A stretch of DNA of 64,000 bases from Thermus filiformis (lineage in GTDB: Bacteria; Deinococcota; Deinococci; Deinococcales; Thermaceae), in contig NZ_JPSL02000039.1 of assembly GCF_000771745.2 (NCBI RefSeq), positions 310,001-374,000 on the forward strand, read 5' to 3'. Below the pieces are notes generated by a model. That model was not told the origin of the DNA and did not search any database. It was given only the letters and a program-made list of their open reading frames with translations. The position numbers and the translations under genes were made by a program. Positions 35,939-43,755 of the stretch are shown here, piece after piece (the first letter of the stretch is position 1; each line of letters opens with the position of its first letter).

Positions 35939-37300
35939 ATGCCCCGTTGGCACGCCACCTACCGCCGCTGGGTCCTGGCCCGCCAGTACCGGTTCGCCCG
36001 GGAGAGGCTCGCCCCCCACTTCTTTGACGCCCTCACCGCCTACGCCCTGGGCCTGGCCCGGCTGGGGGTGGAGGGGGCCTGGGAGGCGGCGCGGGCCCTT
36101 CGCGAGCTGCGCACCCTCCCCCTGCCCAGCTTCACCGGCGAGGTGGAGGACGTCTTCTTCTCCATCTACGTCCAGCTCGAGGAGCACTGGGGCCGGGAGG
36201 TGGCGGGGGCGGTCCGCCGGGGGCTTTCCCGGAACGACCTGGACATGACCGTCTTCCGGAGCTACCTGCGCGACCGGCTGATCGCCCTTTTGGGCGACCT
36301 GGTCCGGCTTCGGCGGGAGATCCTCCGGCGGGCGCGCGAGCACCGGATCACCCCGGTGGTGATCTACACCCACCACCGGCCCGCCCAGCCCACCGCCTTG
36401 GGCCATTACCTCCTGGGGGTGGAAAGCCTCCTGGCCCGGGACTTCGGCCGGCTGCTCCACGCCCTTTCCACCCTCAACCGCTCCCCTTTGGGGGCGAGCG
36501 CCCTGGCGGGGAGCCCCTACCCCGTGGACCGGGCCTATCTGGCCCAGCTTCTGGGGTTTGAGGCCCCGGTGGAGAACACCCTGGACGCGGTGGCCGCGGG
36601 CGACCACGCCGCCGAGCTGGCCGCGGCCCTTTCCCTCCTGGGCTCCAGCCTCTCCCGCTTCGTCCGCGACCTCCTCTTCTGGGCGGAGCGGGGCGGGTTT
36701 CTGGTCGGGGAGCGGGTGGCCCAGGGCTCGAGCGCCATGCCCCAGAAGCACAACCCCGTGGTCCTGGAGCACGTGCGGGTCTATGCGGGAAGGCTTTTGG
36801 GGGGGGTTTCCACCCTCCTGGCCCTTGTCCACAACACCCCCTTCACCGACCTGAACGACCACAGCACCGGGGTGCTGGAGCCTTTGGATGAGCTGATGGA
36901 GGTGGGGGAGGGGGCCTTGGAGCTCCTCCGGGTGGCCCTGGAGGAGAGCACCTTCGTGCCGGAGAACCTGGTCTTGGGCCTCGAGCCCGGCCTCTTCGCC
37001 TCGGAGGCGGTGGACCTCCTGGTGCGGAAGGGCCTTCCCCTGGAGGAGGCCTACGCCCGGGTGCGCCGGGTCCTGCCCGACCTCCTTCCGGAGGCCCTGG
37101 GCCTCTCGGAGGCGGAGGGGCGGGAGGTCTTCTCCCTGGAGGCCTTCTTAGAGCGGAGGAGGGTCCTGGGCGGGGCCGCCTCGAGCGCCCAGGAGGAGAG
37201 CCTCAGGCGGGCCAAAAGGCGGCTTCGGGAGGACCTGAAGGCCCTGGCCGCCCACCGGGCCCGCCTGAGGGAGGCCCGGCGGCTCCTCAGCGCCCTTTGA
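35939..37300 (+). CDS. Argininosuccinate-lyase-like protein (fumarase/aspartase superfamily)
   Basis: 453 residues with the superfamily signature QGSSAMPQKHNPVVLE (about 263-278) and ArgH-like motifs SRNDLDMTVFR and YTHHRPAQPTALGHYLLG. ArgH proper has SRNDQ..TDLR and YTHLQRAQP, and as I recall the true Thermus ArgH has a quite different start, so this is a divergent paralogue. The reaction is likely an elimination releasing fumarate or a similar product, but the substrate is unknown. Leaderless start. It lies beside the PfmR-like operator and overlaps the convergent epimerase gene by 14 bp. Confidence 0.82.
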   Translation: MPRWHATYRRWVLARQYRFARERLAPHFFDALTAYALGLARLGVEGAWEAARALRELRTLPLPSFTGEVEDVFFSIYVQLEEHWGREVAGAVRRGLSRNDLDMTVFRSYLRDRLIALLGDLVRLRREILRRAREHRITPVVIYTHHRPAQPTALGHYLLGVESLLARDFGRLLHALSTLNRSPLGASALAGSPYPVDRAYLAQLLGFEAPVENTLDAVAAGDHAAELAAALSLLGSSLSRFVRDLLFWAERGGFLVGERVAQGSSAMPQKHNPVVLEHVRVYAGRLLGGVSTLLALVHNTPFTDLNDHSTGVLEPLDELMEVGEGALELLRVALEESTFVPENLVLGLEPGLFASEAVDLLVRKGLPLEEAYARVRRVLPDLLPEALGLSEAEGREVFSLEAFLERRRVLGGAASSAQEESLRRAKRRLREDLKALAAHRARLREARRLLSAL

Positions 37301-38225
37301 ACCAGGCCGCGGTCCGGGCCACCCCCTCCTCAAACCCCACCCGGGGCCGCCAGCCCCTCTCCATCAGGCGGAGGGGGGAGAGGACGCTCCGCTCCAGGTC
37401 CCCGGGGCGGGGTGGGGCGGGGTGGACCTCCACCTCCTCCGGCGCCTTGCCCAGGGCCTGGGCCACGGCCAGGAGGACCTCCCGGGTGGTCCGCCCTTCC
37501 CCCGTGCCCACGTTGTAGACCCCTTCCAGGCCCAGGGCCAGGGCGTGGGCCTCCACCACGTCCCCCACGTAGACGTAGTCCCGCACGCACCCCTCGTCCC
37601 CTGGGGTCTTTCGGGCGTACAGGGTGACGGGCTTTCCCTCCAGGAGGCGGCCGATGAAGATGGCCACCACCCCCGCCTCCCCGTGCGGGTCCTGCCGGGG
37701 GCCGTAGACGTTGCCGTAGCGGAGGGAGACCCACTTCAGGCCGTAGTTCTGCCCGTAGGCGGAGAGGTAGTGCTCAAAGGAGGCCTTGCTGGCCGCGTAG
37801 GGGCTCTTGGGCCTGGGGGGCCAGTCCTCCGTGGCGCCTTGCCCCTCGGGGACCTCCCCGTAGAGTGCCCCCCCGGTGGAGGCGAAGAGGACCTTCTCCA
37901 CCCCGAAGGCCCGGGCCGCCTCGAGGAGGTGCAGCCCCCCCAAAAGGTTCACGGAGAAGTCCAGGACCGGGTCCTCCACGCTCACCTTCACCGAGGCCTG
38001 GGCGGCCTGGTGGGAGACGTGGGTGGGCCGGAAGTCCTGGAAGGCCCTAAAGACCCCCTCCCGGTCCCGCAGGTCCACCGGATAGAGGCGCACCCCGGCG
38101 GGGAGGTTCTCCCGCTTCCCTGTGGAGAAGTTGTCCAGGACCGCCACCTCCAGGCCCCGCCTCAGGAGGTCTTCCACGATGTGGCTTCCGATAAAACCCG
38201 CTCCGCCTGTGACGAGAACGCGCAT
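37287..38225 (-). CDS. NAD-dependent NDP-sugar epimerase/dehydratase (GalE-like)
   Basis: Extended SDR, 312 residues: Rossmann VTGGAGFIGSHIVEDLL at the start, LDNFSTGKRENLP, HQAAQASVKVSVEDP, catalytic YAASKASFEHY (YxxxK) and LRYGNVYGPRQDP. The best-known relatives are UDP-glucose 4-epimerases. The Ser/Thr of the triad lies in FASTGGALYGE. Preceded by AAAGGAG; 47 bp after the thioredoxin-like gene on the same strand. Convergent overlap of 14 bp with the ArgH-like gene. Confidence 0.92.
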   Translation of the reverse strand: MRVLVTGGAGFIGSHIVEDLLRRGLEVAVLDNFSTGKRENLPAGVRLYPVDLRDREGVFRAFQDFRPTHVSHQAAQASVKVSVEDPVLDFSVNLLGGLHLLEAARAFGVEKVLFASTGGALYGEVPEGQGATEDWPPRPKSPYAASKASFEHYLSAYGQNYGLKWVSLRYGNVYGPRQDPHGEAGVVAIFIGRLLEGKPVTLYARKTPGDEGCVRDYVYVGDVVEAHALALGLEGVYNVGTGEGRTTREVLLAVAQALGKAPEEVEVHPAPPRPGDLERSVLSPLRLMERGWRPRVGFEEGVARTAAWFKGR

Positions 38226-38272
38226 ACGCTCCTTTCTGGGGGGCGCTGGCGCCGCCCCGGTTCCTCAACATC

Positions 38273-38842
38273 CTACCGGGCGATCCCCACCTGGGGCTCG
38301 TTCCCGGGCCGCCACTTGACGCTGCACCCGATGGCGGGGGCCACGGGGGTGGGGGGCGCCTCCCCCTTGAGGAGGGCTTCTATGGCCTCCCGGAGGGTGT
38401 GCTCCTTGACCTGGTCGGGGAACTTGGGGTTGTCGTTCACCCGGCCGTGGTAGACCAGAAGCCGCCTCTGGTCAAAGAGGAAGACCTCGGGGGTGCGCAG
38501 GGCCTTGTAGGCCTTGGCCACCTCCTGGGTCTCGTCCACCAGGTAGGGGAAGAAGATGCCGTGCTCCTGGGCGAATCGGGCCATGCCCTCGGGGCTGTCC
38601 TCGGGGTACTGGGTCCAGTCGTTGGGGTTGATGCCCACGAAGGCCACCCGGCCCCGGTAGGCCTCGGCCAGCTCCACCAGCTCCCGGATGGACCCCTGGA
38701 CGTAGGGGCAGTGGTTGCACATGAAGACCACGGCCAAAAAGGGCTCCTGGAAGGCGGAGAGCCGGTGGCGCCGCCCGGTGTAGTCGGGAAGCTCCGCGTC
38801 AATCAGGGGGCTTCCCAGGGGAAGCTCGGGGTAGGTCAGCAT
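38273..38842 (-). CDS. Thioredoxin-like (AhpC/TSA) protein with a CNHC motif
   Basis: 189 residues. Thioredoxin fold with [18 protein letters not shown] (CxxC as CNHC, about residue 42), as in a family of cytosolic redoxin-like proteins annotated as thioredoxin family or AhpC/TSA. No signal peptide. A C-terminal extension ([17 protein letters not shown]) has a third Cys in the GCSIKW motif typical of this subfamily. Substrate unknown. Leaderless start; only 16 bp separate it from the divergent OCD-family gene. Confidence 0.9.
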   Translation of the reverse strand: MLTYPELPLGSPLIDAELPDYTGRRHRLSAFQEPFLAVVFMCNHCPYVQGSIRELVELAEAYRGRVAFVGINPNDWTQYPEDSPEGMARFAQEHGIFFPYLVDETQEVAKAYKALRTPEVFLFDQRRLLVYHGRVNDNPKFPDQVKEHTLREAIEALLKGEAPPTPVAPAIGCSVKWRPGNEPQVGIAR

Positions 38843-38858
38843 GGCCTTAGTATAGGGC
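38843..38858. promoter_or_regulatory. 16-bp divergent leaderless promoter core
   Basis: The whole gap between the starts at 38842 (minus) and 38859 (plus). Minus-strand TATACT (38854-38849), AAGGCC, ATG; plus-strand TAGTAT (38848-38853), AGGGC, GTG. The two -10 boxes overlap by five base pairs, and any -35 would lie inside the opposite gene. Confidence 0.6.
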
Positions 38859-39671
38859 GTGTACCTGAAGATCGCCCAGGAGATCCGGCGGCTTCTCCTT
38901 ATGGGCCTCGAGGCCCCCAGGCGGCTGGTCCTCCCCATCCCGGGGGGAAGCTTTCTGGCCATGCCCGCGGCGGACGACCGGTTCGCCCTGTGCAAGCTGG
39001 TCACGGTGGAGCCCGGCAAGACCCCTTCCGTCTTCGCCGAGCTCTGGGTCAAGGACCTGGCCACGGGGGAGGTGCACCACCTCGAGGCGGAGGACCTCAC
39101 CGCCAAGAGGACCGCCGCCCTCTCCCTCCTGGCCGCCCAGACCCTGGCCCCCGTGAAGGAGGGGGCGCTCCTCCTGGTAGGGGCGGGGCGGCAGGCGGAG
39201 GCCCACCTGGAGGCCTTCCGGGAGGGCCTGGCCCTGACCCGGGTCTGGGTGCGGGGCCGGGGGCAGAAAAGGGCCCTCCGCCTCCTGGAAAAGGCGCGGG
39301 CCCTGGGCCTGGAGGCCGCCCTTTGGGAGGAAGAGGAGGTGCCCCCGGAGGTCCGCTTCGTGGTCACCGCCACCACCAGCCCCACCCCGGTCCTCCCTGA
39401 GGCCCTGCCCACCCCCCTCTTCATCAGCGCGGTGGGCAGCTTCCGCCCCGGGGAGCGGGAGGTGCCCGAGGGGGTGATGCGGAGGGCGGCCGTCTTCTGC
39501 GACACCCCGGACGCCCTCCAGGAGGCCGGGGAGCTCCAGGGGCTCGAGGGGGTCACCCCCTTAAGGGAGGCCCTCCTGCGCCCGCCCCAGGCGGAGCTGG
39601 TGGTCTTCAAGAGCGTGGGCCACGCCCTCTTTGACCTGGCCGCCGTGCGGGCCTACCTCAGCCAGGCTTGA
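38859..39671 (+). CDS. Ornithine cyclodeaminase/mu-crystallin family protein
   Basis: 270 residues, shorter than the usual 310-350. Family motifs: [27 protein letters not shown]-type N-terminal region, [31 protein letters not shown], Rossmann [16 protein letters not shown] and [14 protein letters not shown]. Members are NAD(P)-dependent cyclodeaminases, imine or ketimine reductases and alanine dehydrogenases; I cannot choose. GTG start 38859, leaderless. Convergent with the hydrolase gene, with a 19-bp overlap. Confidence 0.88.
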   Translation: MYLKIAQEIRRLLLMGLEAPRRLVLPIPGGSFLAMPAADDRFALCKLVTVEPGKTPSVFAELWVKDLATGEVHHLEAEDLTAKRTAALSLLAAQTLAPVKEGALLLVGAGRQAEAHLEAFREGLALTRVWVRGRGQKRALRLLEKARALGLEAALWEEEEVPPEVRFVVTATTSPTPVLPEALPTPLFISAVGSFRPGEREVPEGVMRRAAVFCDTPDALQEAGELQGLEGVTPLREALLRPPQAELVVFKSVGHALFDLAAVRAYLSQA

Positions 39672-40615
39672 AGGGCCGCCTCCGCCCGGGCCAGGAGGGC
39701 GGGGGTGGTCCGGTGGGTGAGGCTTGGGAAGAGGACCAGGTGGTCCTCCTTTGGGGGGCCGAAGCCCGTGGGCCGGAGGCAGGCCGAGCCTCCCTGGAGA
39801 GGCTCCCTCCAAGGGCTTCCGTCCTCCCGCAGGGCCACCTGGTGCACCCGGTGCCCCGCCTCCTCCCGGGCCTGAGCGAAGCGGCAGGCCTGCCTGGGGG
39901 AGATCAGGGGGTCCTTGCCCGCCTGGAGGAGGTGGACGGGCGCCGCCACCTCCTTGGCCCAGGTGAGGGGGGAGCGGAGGGCGTAGCAGGAGGGGCAGGA
40001 GGCGGGGCTTCCCCCGATGAGGCGCCGCCAGCGCTCCAGGGCCTCCTCCCGCTTCGCACGCTCCAGGAGGGCGTACTGCTCGCTGAAGTCCAAGGGGGTG
40101 AGGGCCGCCACCACCCCCCGGGCCCAGGGGTCCTCCCGGGCGGCGAGGAGGGCGATGCATCCCCCCAGGGAGAAGCCCACGTAGGCCCGCGCCCGCCTCC
40201 CTCCCAGGGCGGTGAGCCCCTCGGCCAGGGCCCTCAGGTCCTCCCCTTCCTCCCGGCAGAAGGTGAACCGCCCCCCGCTCTTTCCCTGTCCCCGCAGGTG
40301 GGGCAGGGCCACCAGGAAGCCCCGGCCCGCCCAGGACCGGGCCAGCTCCCTGAGGCTCTCCGAGGGCCCCCAGAAGCCCCCGTGGACCAGGACCACGCTG
40401 GGGAGGTCCTCCCCCCGGGCGGGGCGGAAGACCTCGGCGAAGAGGGGAACTCCCCGGGTATAGCGCACCTCGAGCCGCACCACCCGCCCCTCCTCCCGGC
40501 GGAGGACCTCCAGCCCCCCGGGCTCCTTTTCGGTGCGGGGGAAGGCTCCGAGGAGCACGAGGCCCAGAAGCCCTAGGCCCAGAAGAAGGAGAATCGTGCC
40601 TTTTCCTGCCTTCAC
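39653..40615 (-). CDS. Membrane-anchored alpha/beta hydrolase
   Basis: 320 residues. The N-terminal membrane helix (GTILLLLGLGLLGLVLLGA) probably anchors it facing outward. The hydrolase core has VVLVHGGFWGPSES (oxyanion loop), nucleophile elbow YVGFSLGGCIALLAA (GxSxG), AGKDPLIS for the Asp and LTHRTTP near the end for the His. S9/dienelactone-hydrolase-like; substrate unknown. GTG start at 40615, 21 bp after repeat unit E, with GAGGCGGG upstream. Confidence 0.86.
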   Translation of the reverse strand: MKAGKGTILLLLGLGLLGLVLLGAFPRTEKEPGGLEVLRREEGRVVRLEVRYTRGVPLFAEVFRPARGEDLPSVVLVHGGFWGPSESLRELARSWAGRGFLVALPHLRGQGKSGGRFTFCREEGEDLRALAEGLTALGGRRARAYVGFSLGGCIALLAAREDPWARGVVAALTPLDFSEQYALLERAKREEALERWRRLIGGSPASCPSCYALRSPLTWAKEVAAPVHLLQAGKDPLISPRQACRFAQAREEAGHRVHQVALREDGSPWREPLQGGSACLRPTGFGPPKEDHLVLFPSLTHRTTPALLARAEAALQAWLR

Positions 40616-40636
40616 TACCCGCCTCTGGAGAAAGTT

Positions 40637-40678
40637 TTACCGGGGCCCCCGTCCCAGCACAAGCGGGGACGAGGTGGT
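40637..40678 (-). repeat. 42-bp repeat, locus E (single unit, no tail)
   Basis: One unit on the minus strand: ACCACCTC, core GTCCCCGC-ttgt-GCTGGGAC (one mismatch), GGGGGCCCCGGTAA. It begins 1 bp after the acyltransferase TGA, so the junction reads TGATACCACCTC. It lies between two co-oriented genes and ends 22 bp before the hydrolase start. Confidence 0.88.
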
Positions 40679-40679
40679 A

Positions 40680-41714
40680 TCAGCGCCCAAAAAGCCACGG
40701 CGAGAGCCTCATCTTGGCCAGGGCGTGGGCCAGGAAGAGGGGGAGGAGGAGGGCCAGGCCCAGGTAGACCAGGAAGGCCGGCTTGGTCCCCAGGGCCTCG
40801 GGGAAGTCGGGGATCTTCTCCAGGACGCGGATCACCAGGGGGTGGATCAGGTAGATCTGGAGGGAGTACCGGCCCAAGAAGCCCAGCGGCCTCCCGAGCC
40901 TGCCCCGGCTCAGGTGGAAGGCCAGGGCCAGGAGGAGGAAGGCGGCGCCCGTGGTGTAGAGCCAGTGGCCCGCCTGGTAGAGGGCGGTGTTCACCGGCTC
41001 CTTCCTCAAGGCGGCCAAGGCCAGGGGCAGGTAGAGGAAGAGGCCCGAGGCCGCGCCGAGGCCCGCCCAGGGCAGGCCCCGGCGGAGAAGGGCTTCCAGG
41101 CGGTCCAGGTTCGCCGCCAGGTAGAGGCCCAGGGCGATGGCAGGGGTGTACCAGAGGACGAAGCTCGCCGGATAGGGGAGGCGGTAGAGGTAGCGGTTGG
41201 CCAGGTAAACCCCCGCGGTGAGGAGGACCGCCCCCAGGGCCCAGGCCCAGAAGGGAGGCTTCCGCAGGAGGAGGGGCCGGAGGAGGGGCAAAAGCAGGGT
41301 GAGCTGGAGGGCCACCGCCAGGAAGTAGAGGTGGAAGTAGGCCTTGCCCCAGAGGAGCTGGTGGGGAATCCGGGCCGGGTCAAACCATTGGGGGTACTCC
41401 AGGTAGCGCCAGGCCAGGTAGACCCCGCTCCAGAGAAGGTAGGGCCAGAGGAGCCTCAGGCCCCGGTTGGCCAGATACCTCCGGAGCCGGAAGCTCCGCA
41501 CCAGGGAGGCCCCGAGGACCAAGGAGGTCATGAAGAGGAAGGCGGGCACCGCGAAGTGCAGGGTCCGGTTGAGGGCCGCCAAGGCCAGCCAGGCCGCGCC
41601 CTCGGGGTCCAGCACCCGCAGGAACCGGCCGGAGACATGGTGAAACAGGACCTCGAGGATGGCGAGCCCGCGGAAGACCTCTACCCAGGGGAAGCGCTCC
41701 GTCTCCTCCCGCAC
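40680..41714 (-). CDS. Membrane acyltransferase (Acyl_transf_3 family)
   Basis: 344 residues with about ten membrane helices. The N-terminus has the family's WVEVFRGLAILEVLFHH (R..G..A/I..V..H) and LNRTLHFAVPAFLFMTSLVLG. C-terminal LGRYSLQIYLIHPLVI is also typical. Members O-acylate cell-surface polysaccharides, peptidoglycan or lipids with acetyl or succinyl groups; the target is unknown. GTG start at 41714 has both AGGAGG directly before it and TAGACT 6 nt upstream. Confidence 0.9.
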   Translation of the reverse strand: MREETERFPWVEVFRGLAILEVLFHHVSGRFLRVLDPEGAAWLALAALNRTLHFAVPAFLFMTSLVLGASLVRSFRLRRYLANRGLRLLWPYLLWSGVYLAWRYLEYPQWFDPARIPHQLLWGKAYFHLYFLAVALQLTLLLPLLRPLLLRKPPFWAWALGAVLLTAGVYLANRYLYRLPYPASFVLWYTPAIALGLYLAANLDRLEALLRRGLPWAGLGAASGLFLYLPLALAALRKEPVNTALYQAGHWLYTTGAAFLLLALAFHLSRGRLGRPLGFLGRYSLQIYLIHPLVIRVLEKIPDFPEALGTKPAFLVYLGLALLLPLFLAHALAKMRLSPWLFGR

Positions 41715-41757
41715 CCTCCTAGTCTACCCTGCCACCCTGGAGTAGTAGACTCTTCCC
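41715..41757. promoter_or_regulatory. Divergent promoter pair, acyltransferase / quinone oxidoreductase
   Basis: 43-bp gap. Minus strand: TAGACT (41726-41721), AGGAGG, GTG 41714. Plus strand: TAGACT (41746-41751), CTTCCC, ATG 41758. The same hexamer at the same 6-nt distance on both sides. Confidence 0.55.
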
Positions 41758-42699
41758 ATGCGCGCCTGGGTGCTGGAGCGTCTGGAGGGCCCGGAGGCCC
41801 TCGCTTTGAAGGAGGTGCCCGACCCTCAGCCTGCCCCGGGGGAGGTGGTCCTCCGCCTCGAGGCCCTGGGCCTCAACTTCGCGGACGCCCTCCTCCTCCA
41901 AGGGGCCTACCTCCTGCGGCTTCCGCCCCCCTTCGTCCCCGGGATGGAGGCGGTGGGCCGGGTGGTGGCGGGGCCCGAGGAGCTGAAGGGGCGGCGGTTC
42001 GCCGTCTTGCTGGGCCAGGGGGGGCTCGCGGAGTACGTACGGGCTCCCCTGAAGGCCCTCCTCCCCCTGCCCGAGGGGCTTTCGCCGGAGGAGGCCGCCG
42101 CCTTTCCCGTCTCCTTCCTCACCGCCTACCTATCCCTTTCTATGGCCGGGGCGAAGCCCGGGGAGCGGCTGCTCGTGGAGGCGGCCTCGGGGGCCTTGGG
42201 GACGGCCCTGGTCCAGGTGGGGAAGGCCTTGGGCCTTAGGGTCCTGGCCGCGGCCTCGAGGCGGGAAAAGCTCGCCCTTCCCCTCTCCCTAGGGGCGGAC
42301 GCGGCCGCTACCTATGAAGAGCTGGCCCAGGCGGCCCGGGCCTGGGGCGGGGTGGACCTGGCGGTGGAGGTGCGGGGCCGGGTGGAGGAGGTCCTGCCCC
42401 TCCTCGCCCCCTTCGGCCGGGTGGTCTTCGTGGGGGCGGCGGAGGGGGAGGCCCCCCCGGTGAACCCCGTCCTCCTTATGCGCAGGAACCTGAGCCTCAT
42501 GGGCTTCTGGCTCGCCCCCTGGCTCGAGGCCCGGCCCTCCCAGGTGGAGGAGGCCCTCGCCTTCCTCCTGCCCCTTTTGGGAAGCCGCCTCCGGCCCCAA
42601 GTGGGCCCCGTCTTCCCCTTCGCCCGGGCCAAGGAGGCCTTCGCCGCCCTCCTGGACCGGGGCCACCAGGGGAAGGTGGTCGTCCTAGGGCCGGAATAG
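41758..42699 (+). CDS. Quinone oxidoreductase-like MDR protein
   Basis: Zinc-free medium-chain dehydrogenase/reductase, 313 residues, similar to the T. thermophilus quinone oxidoreductase as I remember it. N-terminal GroES-like fold (MRAWVLERLEGPEALALKEVPDP, ALGLNFADALLLQGAY, PGMEAVGRV), NADPH Rossmann motif VEAASGALGTALVQVGKALG and C-terminal LLDRGHQGKVVV. No zinc-binding Cys cluster. It would reduce quinones or enones with NADPH. Leaderless. Overlaps the convergent Zn-dehydrogenase gene by 15 bp. Confidence 0.92.
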   Translation: MRAWVLERLEGPEALALKEVPDPQPAPGEVVLRLEALGLNFADALLLQGAYLLRLPPPFVPGMEAVGRVVAGPEELKGRRFAVLLGQGGLAEYVRAPLKALLPLPEGLSPEEAAAFPVSFLTAYLSLSMAGAKPGERLLVEAASGALGTALVQVGKALGLRVLAAASRREKLALPLSLGADAAATYEELAQAARAWGGVDLAVEVRGRVEEVLPLLAPFGRVVFVGAAEGEAPPVNPVLLMRRNLSLMGFWLAPWLEARPSQVEEALAFLLPLLGSRLRPQVGPVFPFARAKEAFAALLDRGHQGKVVVLGPE

Positions 42700-43755
42700 G
42701 GCCTTGCCCCGGGCCGAGAGGGCCTCCCTCCAGCCCTCCAGGGGGAAGACCCCTCCCACGAGGGCCTCGAGGCCCTCCGCCTCTTTTAAGAGCTCCACCG
42801 CCTGCCGGAACTCCCCCTCCCGGTAGGTGTAGCTTCCCAGGAGGGCCACCTCCCTGAACCACAGGGGGGAGAGGTCGGCCACCTCTATCCCCGGTGCCCC
42901 CAGAAGGAGGACCCGCCCCCCCTCCCGGGCCCAGGCCAGGGCCTGACGGAACCCCCTGCCCGAGCCCGAGGCCTCGATCACCGCCTCGTGCCCCCCCCGG
43001 AGGGCGGTGAAGCCGTAGGCCCGGTAGGCCCGCCCCCGGGTGGGCCCCCGGACCACCTCGTCGGCCCCGAAGGCCCGGGCCAGCTCCGCCTGGTGGGGGT
43101 ACTTGGCCAGGGCCAGGATCCGGCCCCCGTAGCCCAAAAGCCTGAGCCCCCGCACGGCCAAAAGGCCGATCGTCCCCATCCCCACCACCAGGACCTCCCC
43201 CGGCCAGGGGCGGAGCTTCTTCAGGCCCCGCAGGACCACCGCCAGGGGCTCGGCCAGGACCGCCCGTTCATCCGGGACCCCGTCGGGCACCGGAAAGAGC
43301 CGCTCGGGCCGTGCCAGGGTGTACTCCCCCCACCCCCCCGGCAGGTCCCGGTTGAAGCCCAGCATCCCCGGGGCCAGGTCCCCCTCGGCCACGTTCTCGC
43401 AAAGCCCCTCCTCCCCCTCCTGGCACCGGGGGCAGGGGGGGAGGCCCCGGTCCCGGCAGGCCAAAAGGGGGTTCACCACCACCCGGACCCCCTCCACCTC
43501 CCCCAGGATCTCGTGCCCCAAGACGGCGGGGAAGGAGAAGAAGGGGGCGAGGAAGGGGGAGTTCTTCCCGTAAAGGAGGCCCAGGTCCGAGCCGCAGACC
43601 CCGCTCAGCCGCACCCGCACCCGCAGGAAGCCCGGCCGCTCGGGGAGGGGGAGCTCCTTCAGGCCCAGGGGGAGAAGGGCCTTGGGAAACCGCTTGCCCA
43701 GGGCCCGGGCGGCGAAGAACCGGGGGAGGGAGGGGGTGTAGACGAGGGCCCTCAT
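42685..43755 (-). CDS. Zinc-dependent alcohol/sugar dehydrogenase
   Basis: Medium-chain dehydrogenase, 356 residues. Catalytic-zinc residues in GVCGSDLG and LGHEILGEV; structural-zinc Cys quartet spread over NPLLACRDRGLPPCPRCQEGEEGLC; Rossmann motif VVGMGTIGLLAVRGL. It resembles threonine/sorbitol/glucose dehydrogenases; no substrate can be assigned. ATGA overlap with the class II aldolase-like gene upstream suggests that the two act in one pathway, for example oxidation and retro-aldol cleavage of a sugar acid or polyol (inference). Confidence 0.9.
   Translation of the reverse strand: MRALVYTPSLPRFFAARALGKRFPKALLPLGLKELPLPERPGFLRVRVRLSGVCGSDLGLLYGKNSPFLAPFFSFPAVLGHEILGEVEGVRVVVNPLLACRDRGLPPCPRCQEGEEGLCENVAEGDLAPGMLGFNRDLPGGWGEYTLARPERLFPVPDGVPDERAVLAEPLAVVLRGLKKLRPWPGEVLVVGMGTIGLLAVRGLRLLGYGGRILALAKYPHQAELARAFGADEVVRGPTRGRAYRAYGFTALRGGHEAVIEASGSGRGFRQALAWAREGGRVLLLGAPGIEVADLSPLWFREVALLGSYTYREGEFRQAVELLKEAEGLEALVGGVFPLEGWREALSARGKALFRP

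Noticed and set aside
35939-37300. Adenylosuccinate lyase (purB)
   Set aside because: The shared GSSxMPxKxNP signature first suggested it, but SRND and YTHxxxAQP blocks are of the argininosuccinate lyase type.
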